Source: Bradyrhizobium sp. CSA112 (GTDB taxonomy: Bacteria; Pseudomonadota; Alphaproteobacteria; Rhizobiales; Xanthobacteraceae). From it: a stretch of DNA of 64,000 nt. Position 1 is the stretch's first letter. Every line of letters starts with the position of its first letter. The notes beneath the pieces are model-generated. The model did not search any database and was not told where the DNA came from. It saw only the letters and a list, made by a program, of their open reading frames with translations. This document shows positions 8,835-16,174 of this stretch, one piece after another. Location of the stretch: the NCBI RefSeq assembly GCF_029051645.1, contig NZ_JAACFS010000012.1, forward strand, positions 62,001 to 126,000, given 5' to 3'. The translations under genes were made by a program, and so were the position numbers.

Positions 8835-9456
8835 CGCCCTGCCTGTCCGGTGCGGCGTCGGTGAACGCCTTCATTTCCTTTGCTGCGGCCTCTGCCTCGA
8901 GCAGGCGAGGAAAGGCCGCGACATCGACGCCGAACCGCCGCGCGTTCGCAAGCTGCGGCACCAGGCAGAGGTCCGCAATCGTAGGCTTGTCGCCGAAACA
9001 GAACGGCCCCTGCTCGCCCCTGACCAGGGCTTCGCAGGCCGACAAGCCCTCGCGATTGGCCCAGGCCGCCCATTCCGTCACCTTCTCTTCCGCCAGGCCG
9101 AGCTGCCGCAGCCGGGCCAGAACCTTCAAATTCTGCACCGGATGGATGTCGCAGGCGATCGCCAGGGCGAAGGCGCGCACCTTGGCGCGGCGCAGCGGAT
9201 CCTCTGGCAGTAGCGGCGGATTGGGATGGGTCTCGTCCAGCCATTCGATAATGGCGAGCGACTGGGTCAGCGCCGTGCCGCTGTCATCCTCCAGCGTCGG
9301 CACCAGCCCCTGCGGGTTGATCGCGAGATAGGTGGGCGCGCACTGTTCGCCCTTGCGAAGGTGGTGCGGCAGATGCTCTGCCGTAAGCCCCTTGAGGTTG
9401 AGCGCGATCCTGACCCGGTATGCCGCGCTGCTGCGGAAATAGCCATGCAGCTTCAT
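8824..9456 (-). CDS. maiA: Zeta-class GST: maleylacetoacetate/maleylpyruvate isomerase
   Basis: 210 aa. Glutathione-dependent cis-trans isomerase that converts maleylpyruvate (from gentisate) or maleylacetoacetate to the fumaryl form. The zeta-class signature SSAAYRVRIALNLKG is at 9-23, with the catalytic Ser region in YFRSSAAYRVR. The glutathione-site sequence NPQGLVPTLEDDSG and LTQSLAIIEWLDE follow. The C-terminal all-helical domain carries DIHPVQNLKVL. Beside a gentisate dioxygenase, the maleylpyruvate role is the more likely one. The gene is divergent from gtdA and leads into marR. No fumarylpyruvate hydrolase gene is visible in the window. Confidence 0.85.
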   Translation of the reverse strand: MKLHGYFRSSAAYRVRIALNLKGLTAEHLPHHLRKGEQCAPTYLAINPQGLVPTLEDDSGTALTQSLAIIEWLDETHPNPPLLPEDPLRRAKVRAFALAIACDIHPVQNLKVLARLRQLGLAEEKVTEWAAWANREGLSACEALVRGEQGPFCFGDKPTIADLCLVPQLANARRFGVDVAAFPRLLEAEAAAKEMKAFTDAAPDRQGDAE

Positions 9457-9498
9457 CGGAACCTCCCTGATTCTTCTGACTTGTTGAGGTTTACCACA

Positions 9499-9526
9499 TT
9501 GACGCTACCCATATTGTAAGTATACT
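9499..9526 (+). promoter_or_regulatory. Sigma-70-like promoter of gentisate dioxygenase gene
   Basis: TTGACG (9499-9504), 16-base spacer, TATACT (9521-9526), about 42 bases before the ATG. The -10 box lies inside the operator palindrome at 9513-9532, so a bound repressor would block polymerase directly. Prediction from sequence only. Confidence 0.6.
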
Positions 9527-9532
9527 GTCAAT
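9513..9532. promoter_or_regulatory. Candidate MarR-type operator B, gtdA/maiA divergent gap
   Basis: ATTG-TA-AGTATACT-GT-CAAT is a 20-base inverted repeat, perfect except for the two-base linkers. It overlaps the -10 of gtdA. On the opposite strand it presents TTGACA (9531-9526), which could act as part of a promoter for the divergent maiA-marR unit. The right 13 bases are identical to the site at 5372-5384. Confidence 0.62.
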
Positions 9533-9567
9533 CATCAAACGATCATAAGAACGACGGGAGGCTTGCC

Positions 9568-10608
9568 ATGGAAGCCGTGCAGAAGACGCCGGAACGCGAG
9601 GCGTTCTACAAGAAGATCGACGGCGAGAATCTCTCCGCGCTGTGGAACGTGCTGGGCGATCTCGTCACGCCGGAGCCGCGAAGCGCCTGCCGGCCTCACC
9701 TATGGAAATTCGATTCGATCCGCGATTACATGACCGAAGCCGGCAAGCTGATCACCGCCAAGGAAGCAGAGCGGCGGGTGCTGGTGCTGGAAAATCCGGG
9801 CCTGCGCGGCCAGTCCAAGGTCACGACGTCGCTGTTTGCCGGTGTGCAGATGGTGGTCCCGGGCGACGTCGCCCCGGCGCATCGCCACAGCCAGTCGGCG
9901 CTGCGCTTCGTGCTCGAGGGCAAGGGCGCCTATACCACCGTCGACGGCGAGCGCACCGCGATGGAGCCGGGCGATTTCGTCATCACGCCCTCGATGACCT
10001 GGCACGATCATTCCAACGAAACATCCGAGCCGATGTTCTGGCTCGACGGGCTCGACATTCCGATGGTGCAGTTCTTCGACGCCTCCTTTGCCGAAGGATC
10101 GAACGAGGACCAGCAGAAGATCTCTAAGCCTGTTGGCGATAGCTTTGCGCGCTATGGCCACAACCTGCTGCCGGTCGACGAGAAGCGCAAATCCAAGACC
10201 TCGCCGATCTTCAACTATCCCTACAGCTACACCCGCGAGGCGCTGGAGCGGGCCAAGACGCGCGACGAATGGGACGCCTGCCACGGGCTCAAGCTGAAAT
10301 TCTCCAATCCCGAGACTGGCGACTTCGCGATGCCGACGATCGGCACCTTCATCCAGCTATTGCCGAAGGGTTTTAAGACCGCGCGCTACCGCTCGACCGA
10401 CGCCACCGTGTTCGCCGCGATCGAAGGCAAGGGCCGCACGCGGATCGGCGACCAGACGTTCGAGTGGGGCGCGCGCGACCTCTTCGTGGTGCCGAGCTGG
10501 CACTGGGTCACACACGAGGCCGATACTGACTCGGTGCTGTTCTCGTTCTCCGACCGCCCGGTGCAGCAGAAGCTGGATTTGTTGCGCGAAGATCGCGGAA
10601 ACGCGTGA
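9568..10608 (+). CDS. gtdA: Gentisate 1,2-dioxygenase (bicupin)
   Basis: 346 aa, preceded by GGGAGG at 9557-9562. Fe(II) ring-cleaving enzyme that opens gentisate to maleylpyruvate. The N-terminal cupin has the iron-binding cluster APAHRHSQSALRFVLEGKG and the second cupin box MEPGDFVITPSMTWHDHSN. The C-terminal cupin repeats the fold with a less conserved metal site (VFAAIEGKGRTRIGDQTFEWGARDLFVVPSWHWVTHEA). Length and bicupin layout match the family. It has its own regulated promoter, divergent from maiA-marR. It may accept substituted gentisates, which sequence cannot decide. Confidence 0.93.
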   Translation: MEAVQKTPEREAFYKKIDGENLSALWNVLGDLVTPEPRSACRPHLWKFDSIRDYMTEAGKLITAKEAERRVLVLENPGLRGQSKVTTSLFAGVQMVVPGDVAPAHRHSQSALRFVLEGKGAYTTVDGERTAMEPGDFVITPSMTWHDHSNETSEPMFWLDGLDIPMVQFFDASFAEGSNEDQQKISKPVGDSFARYGHNLLPVDEKRKSKTSPIFNYPYSYTREALERAKTRDEWDACHGLKLKFSNPETGDFAMPTIGTFIQLLPKGFKTARYRSTDATVFAAIEGKGRTRIGDQTFEWGARDLFVVPSWHWVTHEADTDSVLFSFSDRPVQQKLDLLREDRGNA

Positions 10609-10618
10609 ATGGTCTATC

Positions 10619-10734
10619 GTCGTCCCTGCGAAAGCAGGGACCCATAATCACCGGCCTTCGTTGTGCGGAAAGTGTCAGCCACTGTGCTGATCGACAAATC
10701 ACGCGGTGTGGGTCCCTGCGTTCGCAGGGACGAC
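10619..10734. repeat. Paired-hairpin repeat, family A copy 2
   Basis: 116 bp, bounded by GTCGTCCCTGCGAAAGCAGG and GGGTCCCTGCGTTCGCAGGG ACGAC. Ten bases after the gtdA stop, in the convergent gap with the ABC permease gene. Confidence 0.85.
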
Positions 10735-10743
10735 AGTAGACTC

Positions 10744-10830
10744 GTAGGGTGGGCAAAGGAGCGTTAGCGACGTGCCCACCATTCTTGCGGCGATCGAAAT
10801 GGTGGGCACGCTTCGCTTTGCCCACCCTAC
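10744..10830. repeat. Inverted repeat family C (GTAGGGTGGGC...)
   Basis: 87-bp element beginning GTAGGGTGGGCAAAGGAGCG and ending GCTTCGCTTTGCCCACCCTAC, with inner halves CGTGCCCACCATT / AATGGTGGGCACG. It is back to back with family A copy 2 in the same convergent gap. It would form one long hairpin when transcribed in either direction. Only one copy was seen here. Confidence 0.8.
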
Positions 10831-10838
10831 GCTCCGCA

Positions 10839-11663
10839 TCACCGCCAGTGCAGCAACCGCGCTTCCAGCACGTTGATCGCCTTGCCCACCGCCAGTCCGA
10901 ACAGCGACAGGATCACGACACCGGCCAATAGCTGATCGGTCTGCATGAGATTGCCGGCCTGCAACACGAAGGCGCCGATGCCGAACTGGGCGCCGATCAT
11001 TTCCGCGCTGACGACGAGCAGCAGCGCCACCGAAGCGGTGATGCGGAAACCGGCGAGGATCGAAGGCAGCGCGCCCGGCCAGATCACTCTGACAACAATG
11101 GCGTGGAACGGCACATTAAAACTCTGCGCCATCCGGATCAGGTTGCGCGGCACCGCGTCGACGCCGCTATAGACCGAGATCGCGGTCGAGAAGAACACGC
11201 CGAGCGCAATGGTCGCGATCTTCGGCTCCTCGCCGATCCCGAGCCAGAGGATCAACAGCGGCAGCAGCGCAATCTTCGGAATCGGAAACAGCGCCGAGAT
11301 GAAGGTGATGCCGACGCCGCGCGCCAGCGTCGACAGCCCGATCGCAAATCCGACGATCACGCCGGCCGCGGTGCCGAGCAGCCAGCCTGAGCCTATGCGA
11401 ACCACCGAAGCCGCAACGTGCTGCCACAGCGCGCCTGTCATCGCGAGCTTGTAAATCGCAACCGCGATGGCTGAGGGCGCCGGCAGGAACAGCGGGCTAA
11501 CCCAGCCCGCGCTACCGGCGAACTGCCACAGCGCGATCACCAATACCAGCGCGATCCAGCCCGAAGCGCGCCCATCGCTCGGCATAAAGCCCGCGCCGCG
11601 GAAGGCAACCGGCCGCGGCCCGCTCTCATCTCCCAGCGTTTGCTGCGGTGCGCGCTCAAGCAT
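10839..11663 (-). CDS. ABC importer permease (SsuC/TauC type)
   Basis: 274 aa from ATG 11663. That start overlaps the ATPase stop as ATGCTTGA and has GAGGTG upstream; ATG 11684 with GAGGAGG is also possible. Inner-membrane subunit with about six helices and the BPD-type coupling loop (ISVYSGVDAVPRNLIRMAQSFN, then VIWPGALPSILAGFRITASVA). It matches permeases of the sulfonate/taurine/nitrate/NMT1 group. Last gene of the SBP-ATPase-permease set. The substrate is unknown; the flavin oxidoreductase upstream suggests an organic compound that is oxidised after uptake (inference). Confidence 0.9.
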   Translation of the reverse strand: MLERAPQQTLGDESGPRPVAFRGAGFMPSDGRASGWIALVLVIALWQFAGSAGWVSPLFLPAPSAIAVAIYKLAMTGALWQHVAASVVRIGSGWLLGTAAGVIVGFAIGLSTLARGVGITFISALFPIPKIALLPLLILWLGIGEEPKIATIALGVFFSTAISVYSGVDAVPRNLIRMAQSFNVPFHAIVVRVIWPGALPSILAGFRITASVALLLVVSAEMIGAQFGIGAFVLQAGNLMQTDQLLAGVVILSLFGLAVGKAINVLEARLLHWR

Positions 11664-12429
11664 GCTGCACCTCGCGCTCGGCATCGATCGCCTCCTCGCG
11701 GATCAGCGACCACAGGTCGTTCTGCAACGCCAGCAACTTGCCACGCGCATCGATCGCACCGCGCTCGGCGCGCGTCATCGGGATTTCGACGATCTCCCTG
11801 ACGCGACCGGGGCGGCGCGACAGCACCACGATACGATCGGCGAGCCGCACTGCTTCCTCCAGATTATGCGTGACATAAACCGCGCCCATCGCACCGTCGG
11901 CGAGCAGGCGGATAAAGTCCTCCATCAGCAGTTCGCGGGTCTGCGAATCCAGCGCCGACAATGGCTCGTCCATCAAGAGAATCGCCGGCCGCACCGCGAG
12001 CGCCCGCGCAATGCCGACGCGCTGGCGCATGCCGCCGGAGAGTTGTTTTGGATAAGCGCTCCGAAAATCCGACAGGCCGGTGCGGCGCAGCGCGTCATCG
12101 ACGACAGCTTTGCGCGCCGCAGCACCGAGCGCGGTGTGAGCCAGCGGAAATTCGACGTTCGCTTCCACCGTGCACCACGGCAGCAGCGCAAAATCCTGAA
12201 ACACGAAGGTTAGCGGATTGAGGCTGCCGGCCGGCGCTGCGCCGCGCAATTGTGCCTGCCCTTCGCTTGGCCGCAACAGCCCGCCGAGGATCGACAGTAG
12301 CGTGCTCTTGCCGCAGCCCGAGGGACCGACGATCGCGACCACCTCACCCGAGGCGACGGTGAACGATACGTTATCGAGCACGTCGAGCCCGCCGAAGCGG
12401 TGGCTGATATGGTCGGCGATCAGATCCAT
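11656..12429 (-). CDS. ABC importer ATPase (SsuB/TauB type)
   Basis: 257 aa. Cytoplasmic ATPase of the importer: Walker A GPSGCGKST at 35-43, Q-loop FVFQDFALLPW at 75-85, signature LSGGMRQR at 130-137, Walker B ILLMDEPLSALD at 150-161, H-loop YVTHNLEEA. The FxFQDxxLLPW form of the Q-loop is typical of the nitrate/sulfonate/taurine branch. The stop overlaps the permease start by 8 bases. It is separated from the binding-protein gene by repeat E. Confidence 0.93.
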   Translation of the reverse strand: MDLIADHISHRFGGLDVLDNVSFTVASGEVVAIVGPSGCGKSTLLSILGGLLRPSEGQAQLRGAAPAGSLNPLTFVFQDFALLPWCTVEANVEFPLAHTALGAAARKAVVDDALRRTGLSDFRSAYPKQLSGGMRQRVGIARALAVRPAILLMDEPLSALDSQTRELLMEDFIRLLADGAMGAVYVTHNLEEAVRLADRIVVLSRRPGRVREIVEIPMTRAERGAIDARGKLLALQNDLWSLIREEAIDAEREVQHA

Positions 12430-12468
12430 TTGGTTCCAGCGTTTTCCGACGAGATTGGGGAACTACTT

Positions 12469-12593
12469 GGCCTCATGGTTCGGGACGCGCGGCACGCCGC
12501 GCTCCTCACCACCATGAGGGGTGAGGCCAGCGCCTTGCGTGGGTAGCCCCTCATGGTGAGGAGCCGCAACGCGGCGTCTCGAACCACGAGGCC
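12469..12593. repeat. Paired inverted repeat family E (GGCCTCATGGT...)
   Basis: 125 bp. The left end GGCCTCATGGTTCGGGACGC and right end GCGTCTCGAACCACGAGGCC are imperfect inverted copies. Inside, CTCCTCACCACCATGAGGGG is mirrored by CCCCTCATGGTGAGGAG. It lies between the binding-protein gene and the ATPase gene of one ABC operon. A hairpin here could lower expression of the downstream ATPase and permease relative to the binding protein (inference). Confidence 0.8.
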
Positions 12594-12615
12594 CCGACTT
12601 TATCAACTCGCCACA

Positions 12616-13620
12616 TCAATCCGCCTTCACATATTCCTTCGCGATGATCGCATCCGCTGCAAATCCCTTGTCGACAAAGCCCTGCTCCTGCAGCCAGCTA
12701 ATCTGATTGGCGACATTCTTGACGTCGAGCTTGCCGTCAGGATCGATATAGGCGCAGTTGCCGACCACCTGCTCGACCGGCAGGTTGGTGTATTTGGCGA
12801 TGATCTCGAGCAACGGCTTGGTCTTGTCGTTGATATCGGCTTTGCCGTCCTTCACCGAGGCCAGGATCACGTCATGATACTCGCGATCGGCGTGCGCCAG
12901 CGCGGCCAAAAGCTTGGTCACCAGCGCCTTGTTCGTCAGCGTCTTCGGCGAGGCGAACACGGCGCCGAGTTGCCAGGGCGTCTCGTCGCCGACCCAGCCG
13001 AGGAGCTTGGCGCCACCGGAATCCACCAGCGACCGCGCGGTCGAGATCGGCAGCAATGCGGCATCGACGGTTTCGCCCTTGAGCGCCGCGGCGGCATTCG
13101 ACAGCGACTGCAGCGGCAGCACCTTTACGTCCGCCAGCTTGAAGCCGTATTTGTCGGCGAGCAGGCCAAGCGAATAATGGAAGCTGGAGCCGACTTGAGT
13201 GACCGCGATGCGCTTGCCGGCAAGATCCTTCGGCGTCTTCAGTCCGGCCGCATAGGCGTTGTTGCTGGCGAAATAGCCGATCAGCGGATAGCCCGCCTTC
13301 TCGCGGCTCATGCCGCCGATCACCTTCAGCGTGCCCTTGCCGGCGAGATTGTAGAGCCCGGCGGTAAACGCCGTGATGCCGAAATCGACGTCGCCAGACG
13401 TGGTCGCCACCGCGATCGGCTGCGCCGCGTCGAAGAATTTCAGTTCGATATCGAGCCCGGCCTCGCGGAAATAGCCCTTGTCCTGCGCGATGAACACCGG
13501 CGCCGAGGACGACAGCCGGAGCACGCCGATTTTGGCCTTCTGCGCATCATCGGCCCGCGCGATTCCGCCCGCCGCCATCGCCAACAGGCCCGCCAGCGCG
13601 AGCCGCGCAAATTTCGTCAT
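12616..13620 (-). CDS. ABC importer substrate-binding protein (NMT1/SsuA-like)
   Basis: 334 aa from ATG 13620, which has GGAGGAGACCGG directly upstream and a clean signal peptide (MTKFARLALAGLLAMAAGGIARA). The longer open frame to 13713 runs into repeat A3 and is not real coding. The mature protein starts KIGVLRLSSSAPVFIAQDKGYFREAGLDIELKFF, the typical opening of periplasmic binding proteins for nitrate, sulfonate and thiamine-precursor type ligands. It is transcribed ahead of the ATPase and permease, the usual order. The ligand is not predictable. Confidence 0.92.
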   Translation of the reverse strand: MTKFARLALAGLLAMAAGGIARADDAQKAKIGVLRLSSSAPVFIAQDKGYFREAGLDIELKFFDAAQPIAVATTSGDVDFGITAFTAGLYNLAGKGTLKVIGGMSREKAGYPLIGYFASNNAYAAGLKTPKDLAGKRIAVTQVGSSFHYSLGLLADKYGFKLADVKVLPLQSLSNAAAALKGETVDAALLPISTARSLVDSGGAKLLGWVGDETPWQLGAVFASPKTLTNKALVTKLLAALAHADREYHDVILASVKDGKADINDKTKPLLEIIAKYTNLPVEQVVGNCAYIDPDGKLDVKNVANQISWLQEQGFVDKGFAADAIIAKEYVKAD

Positions 13621-13662
13621 CCGGTCTCCTCCGCGTCTTGTTATTCGCATGCCATCCACTTG

Positions 13663-13779
13663 GTCGTCCCTGCGAACGCAGGGACCCATACGCCGCGGCC
13701 TTACTTTGGGCACAAGGGCAGACGGCTTTTGCTATTATCAAGTCCTGTGTTTATGGGTCCCTGCGTTCGCAGGGACGAC
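13663..13779. repeat. Paired-hairpin repeat, family A copy 3
   Basis: 117 bp, GTCGTCCCTGCGAACGCAGG ... GGGTCCCTGCGTTCGCAGGG ACGAC, between the flavin oxidoreductase gene and the binding-protein gene, both on the minus strand. Its inner sequence (CCCATACGCCGCGGCC) groups it with copies 4 and 6. Confidence 0.85.
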
Positions 13780-13804
13780 GTAGCATATTTCGGAACTCAC
13801 CGTT

Positions 13805-15169
13805 CTATAGCCCCTCGGGCACGCTTTGATCCCGCCCGATGAACGCGCCCTGTTGTTTTAGCATCTGTTGCAACTTTTCAACCGCAATGTCGCGCGGAAT
13901 CGTATTCCCCGACAGCGCCATTGCCGCGGCGGAGCCTGCCGCCTCCCCCATCGCAAAGCAGGCGCCGGAGACCCGCGCCGCCGACTGGCCGTCATGGGTC
14001 ATCGAGGCGCAGCGCCCGGCCATCAGGAGGTTGTCGATCCCCTTAGGTACCAGCATGCGATAGGGCAATTCGTTGAAGCCGCGCGATTCCGGGATCGGCG
14101 GGAACTTGAAGACGACATCGCCGGCGACATGCTGCTCCATCGGCCAGCCATTGACGCCGATGGAATCCTCGAACGAGGCGCAGCCCAGCACATCCTCGCC
14201 CGACAGCATGTAGCCGCCGATCACCCGGCGCGTCTCGCGGATGCCGAGCTGCGGCGGCAGGTCGACGATGTAGGATTTTTCGAAGCCGGGCACCGTGCGC
14301 AGGAATTCGAACGCCTGGACGGCCTGCCGCCGCCCCTCGATTTCGCCGTGCGTCATCTGGTCGGGATCGATCCCGCTGACCGCGGTGCCGTCCTCGCGCG
14401 CGAGCTGGGTAAAGTTCACCCGCCATTCGATGCCGGAGCGCTGCGGCCGTACGATCGCAGTCTTGCGCGGAAAGCGATGCATGCCCGCGGCTTCCGCCTT
14501 TTCCATCAGCGCCGGAATGGTCCGCCAGGCGTCGCCCGCCTTCTCGGGATCGATGCCGTTGAGGCGGAACATCATCGAGGGGTAGAGCATGCTGCCGGCA
14601 TTGTCGCCGACTTCAAACGGCGCACCCGCCCAGGCCGCAAGATCGCCGTCTCCCGAGCAGTCGATGAAGATGCCGGCGCGCACCGCCTGACGACCCGCTT
14701 TGGTCTCCACCATCAGCGCATGGATGCGTTTATTGTCATCCTTCACCACGCCGGCACCCAGCGCATGAAAGAGGATGTCGACCTTGTGCGCCGCCAGCAG
14801 GTCATCCGCCGCGATCTTGTAGGCCGCTGTGTCGTAAGCCTGCGCAAAAATCTTGCCGAGGATCAGATGCGGCGCGTTGAGCCCGTCGAGCCGGTCGATT
14901 CGCGCCAGCAGATCGGAGGCGATGCCCTGCACCACCCGATGCATCTCGCCATGGACGTTCGCATGCAGCCCGCAGAAATTCGTCACGCCGGCGGCTGTGC
15001 CCATGCCGCCAAGAAAGCCGTAACGCTCGATCAGCAGCGTGCGGCGGCCGGTGCGCGCGGCGGCAACCGCCGCCGCAATGCCGGCAGGACCGCCGCCGAG
15101 CACAGCGACCTCATATTCGCCGTAGATCGGGATCTGGCGCGCGGGTTCTTCGATTGTCCTGGCCGTCAC
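13805..15169 (-). CDS. FAD-dependent oxidoreductase (FAD_oxidored / PF12831-like)
   Basis: 454 aa, GTG start at 15169 with GGAAGCGA upstream. N-terminal FAD fold EVAVLGGGPAGIAAAVAAARTGRRTLLIERYGFLGGMGT, then FIDCSGDGDLAAWAGAPFEVGD. Near the C-terminus, NLLMAGRCASMTHDGQSAARVSGACFAMGEAAGSAAAMAL completes the flavin site. Proteins with the ERYGFLGG and CSGDGDLAAWAG motifs oxidise a variety of small organics, but the true substrate is usually unknown. It is the first gene of the run that continues into the ABC importer, and it is divergent from a LysR gene. I infer uptake plus oxidation of one compound under LysR control. Confidence 0.85.
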   Translation of the reverse strand: MTARTIEEPARQIPIYGEYEVAVLGGGPAGIAAAVAAARTGRRTLLIERYGFLGGMGTAAGVTNFCGLHANVHGEMHRVVQGIASDLLARIDRLDGLNAPHLILGKIFAQAYDTAAYKIAADDLLAAHKVDILFHALGAGVVKDDNKRIHALMVETKAGRQAVRAGIFIDCSGDGDLAAWAGAPFEVGDNAGSMLYPSMMFRLNGIDPEKAGDAWRTIPALMEKAEAAGMHRFPRKTAIVRPQRSGIEWRVNFTQLAREDGTAVSGIDPDQMTHGEIEGRRQAVQAFEFLRTVPGFEKSYIVDLPPQLGIRETRRVIGGYMLSGEDVLGCASFEDSIGVNGWPMEQHVAGDVVFKFPPIPESRGFNELPYRMLVPKGIDNLLMAGRCASMTHDGQSAARVSGACFAMGEAAGSAAAMALSGNTIPRDIAVEKLQQMLKQQGAFIGRDQSVPEGL

Positions 15170-15216
15170 TGGTCGCTTCCATTCCCTTTGAGTTTGTTGG
15201 AGACACTATGAATTGA

Positions 15217-15249
15217 CGCGCAATGCACTACAATCCACCAAATTGCGCG
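15217..15249. promoter_or_regulatory. Candidate LysR operator in divergent gap
   Basis: CGCGCAAT (15217-15224) and ATTGCGCG (15242-15249) form a perfect 8-base inverted repeat with a 17-base spacer. They lie midway between the flavin oxidoreductase start (15169) and the lysR start (15278). Paired half-sites about 25 bases apart centre to centre in such a gap fit LysR binding. Predicted from symmetry and position only. Confidence 0.5.
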
Positions 15250-15277
15250 ATCAGCTTTCTCGAATCGTGAAAAGTGG

Positions 15278-16162
15278 ATGGATACGCTCACGAACCTTCA
15301 GGCCTTTTTGGCCTCCGCCGACGCTGGCGGGTTTTCCGCCGCTGCCCGCAAGCTGAATGTCTCGACGTCGGTGGTTTCCAAGCGGGTCACGCAACTCGAA
15401 GCCCAGATTGGTATTGCGCTGTTCCGTCGCTCGACCCGCCAGTTGCGATTGACCGAGGCGGGCCAGCAATATCTGCATCGCGCCCGCGGCGTGGTGGCCG
15501 ATGTCGGTGACCTTCTCGCACGCATGGGCGAGAAAGACCGCGATCTGGCCGACCATCTTCGCATCAAGGCTCCCACATCGCTCACCATTGCCCGACTTGC
15601 CGACGCGTTCAGCGCCTTCCAGACGCAAAACCCCCGGCTGAAACTTGAAATCGTGCTGATCGATCGGCCGGTGGATCCGGTGACGGAAGGATTTGACATC
15701 GCCATCGGCGCATTTCCGCATTCATTCGGTGGCGTCGTTGACGAACCGCTGTGCTCGCTCAAGCGGCTACTGTGCGCTTCGCCCGCTTATCTTGCAGCGC
15801 ATGGCGTGCCGCAGCATCCGCGCGATCTGGTTGAGCATCGTTGCCTGAGCTTTCTTCCCACCGGATCGGAATGGGTGTTCGACGGGCCACGTGGCCGAAC
15901 CAGCATTCAGGTGCGCCCGCTCCTGAGTTCGAACGAAGGCCACGTGCTCGTGAAGAGCGCGATCGCTGGCAACGGCATTGCCTTCATCTCGCACTATCTA
16001 GTGGCCGATGCGCTGAGCAATGGCACGCTGCAGGCGGTGCTGCCGGATTTCCAGATTCCCGAACTATGGGTCAAGGCCACCATTCCGGAGCGACGCGTCA
16101 ACGCCGCTGCGGTGCAGGCGCTGCTGCAGCAATTGAGACGTTCGCTCACGCCGGCACTGTAG
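15278..16162 (+). CDS. LysR-family transcriptional regulator
   Basis: 294 aa. N-terminal winged helix-turn-helix (LQAFLASADAGGFSAAARKLNVSTSVVSKRVTQLEAQIGIALFRRSTRQLRLTEAG, about 6-65) and a LysR substrate-binding domain from about 90 (LRIKAPTSLTIARLADAFSAFQTQNPRLKLEIVL). It is divergent from the flavin oxidoreductase/ABC run with a 108-base gap, the classic arrangement for control of the neighbour. Its stop is 12 bases from the convergent aspartate dehydrogenase stop. Confidence 0.93.
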   Translation: MDTLTNLQAFLASADAGGFSAAARKLNVSTSVVSKRVTQLEAQIGIALFRRSTRQLRLTEAGQQYLHRARGVVADVGDLLARMGEKDRDLADHLRIKAPTSLTIARLADAFSAFQTQNPRLKLEIVLIDRPVDPVTEGFDIAIGAFPHSFGGVVDEPLCSLKRLLCASPAYLAAHGVPQHPRDLVEHRCLSFLPTGSEWVFDGPRGRTSIQVRPLLSSNEGHVLVKSAIAGNGIAFISHYLVADALSNGTLQAVLPDFQIPELWVKATIPERRVNAAAVQALLQQLRRSLTPAL

Positions 16163-16174
16163 AACGCAGGGGAC

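Noticed and set aside
13621-13713. N-terminal extension of the ABC binding protein containing MGPCVRRDD
   Set aside because: This peptide is translated repeat A3; the real start at 13620 has a ribosome site and signal peptide.
13868-15211. 447-codon plus-strand frame
   Set aside because: Fully antisense to the FAD oxidoreductase with clear flavin motifs; shadow composition and no ribosome site.
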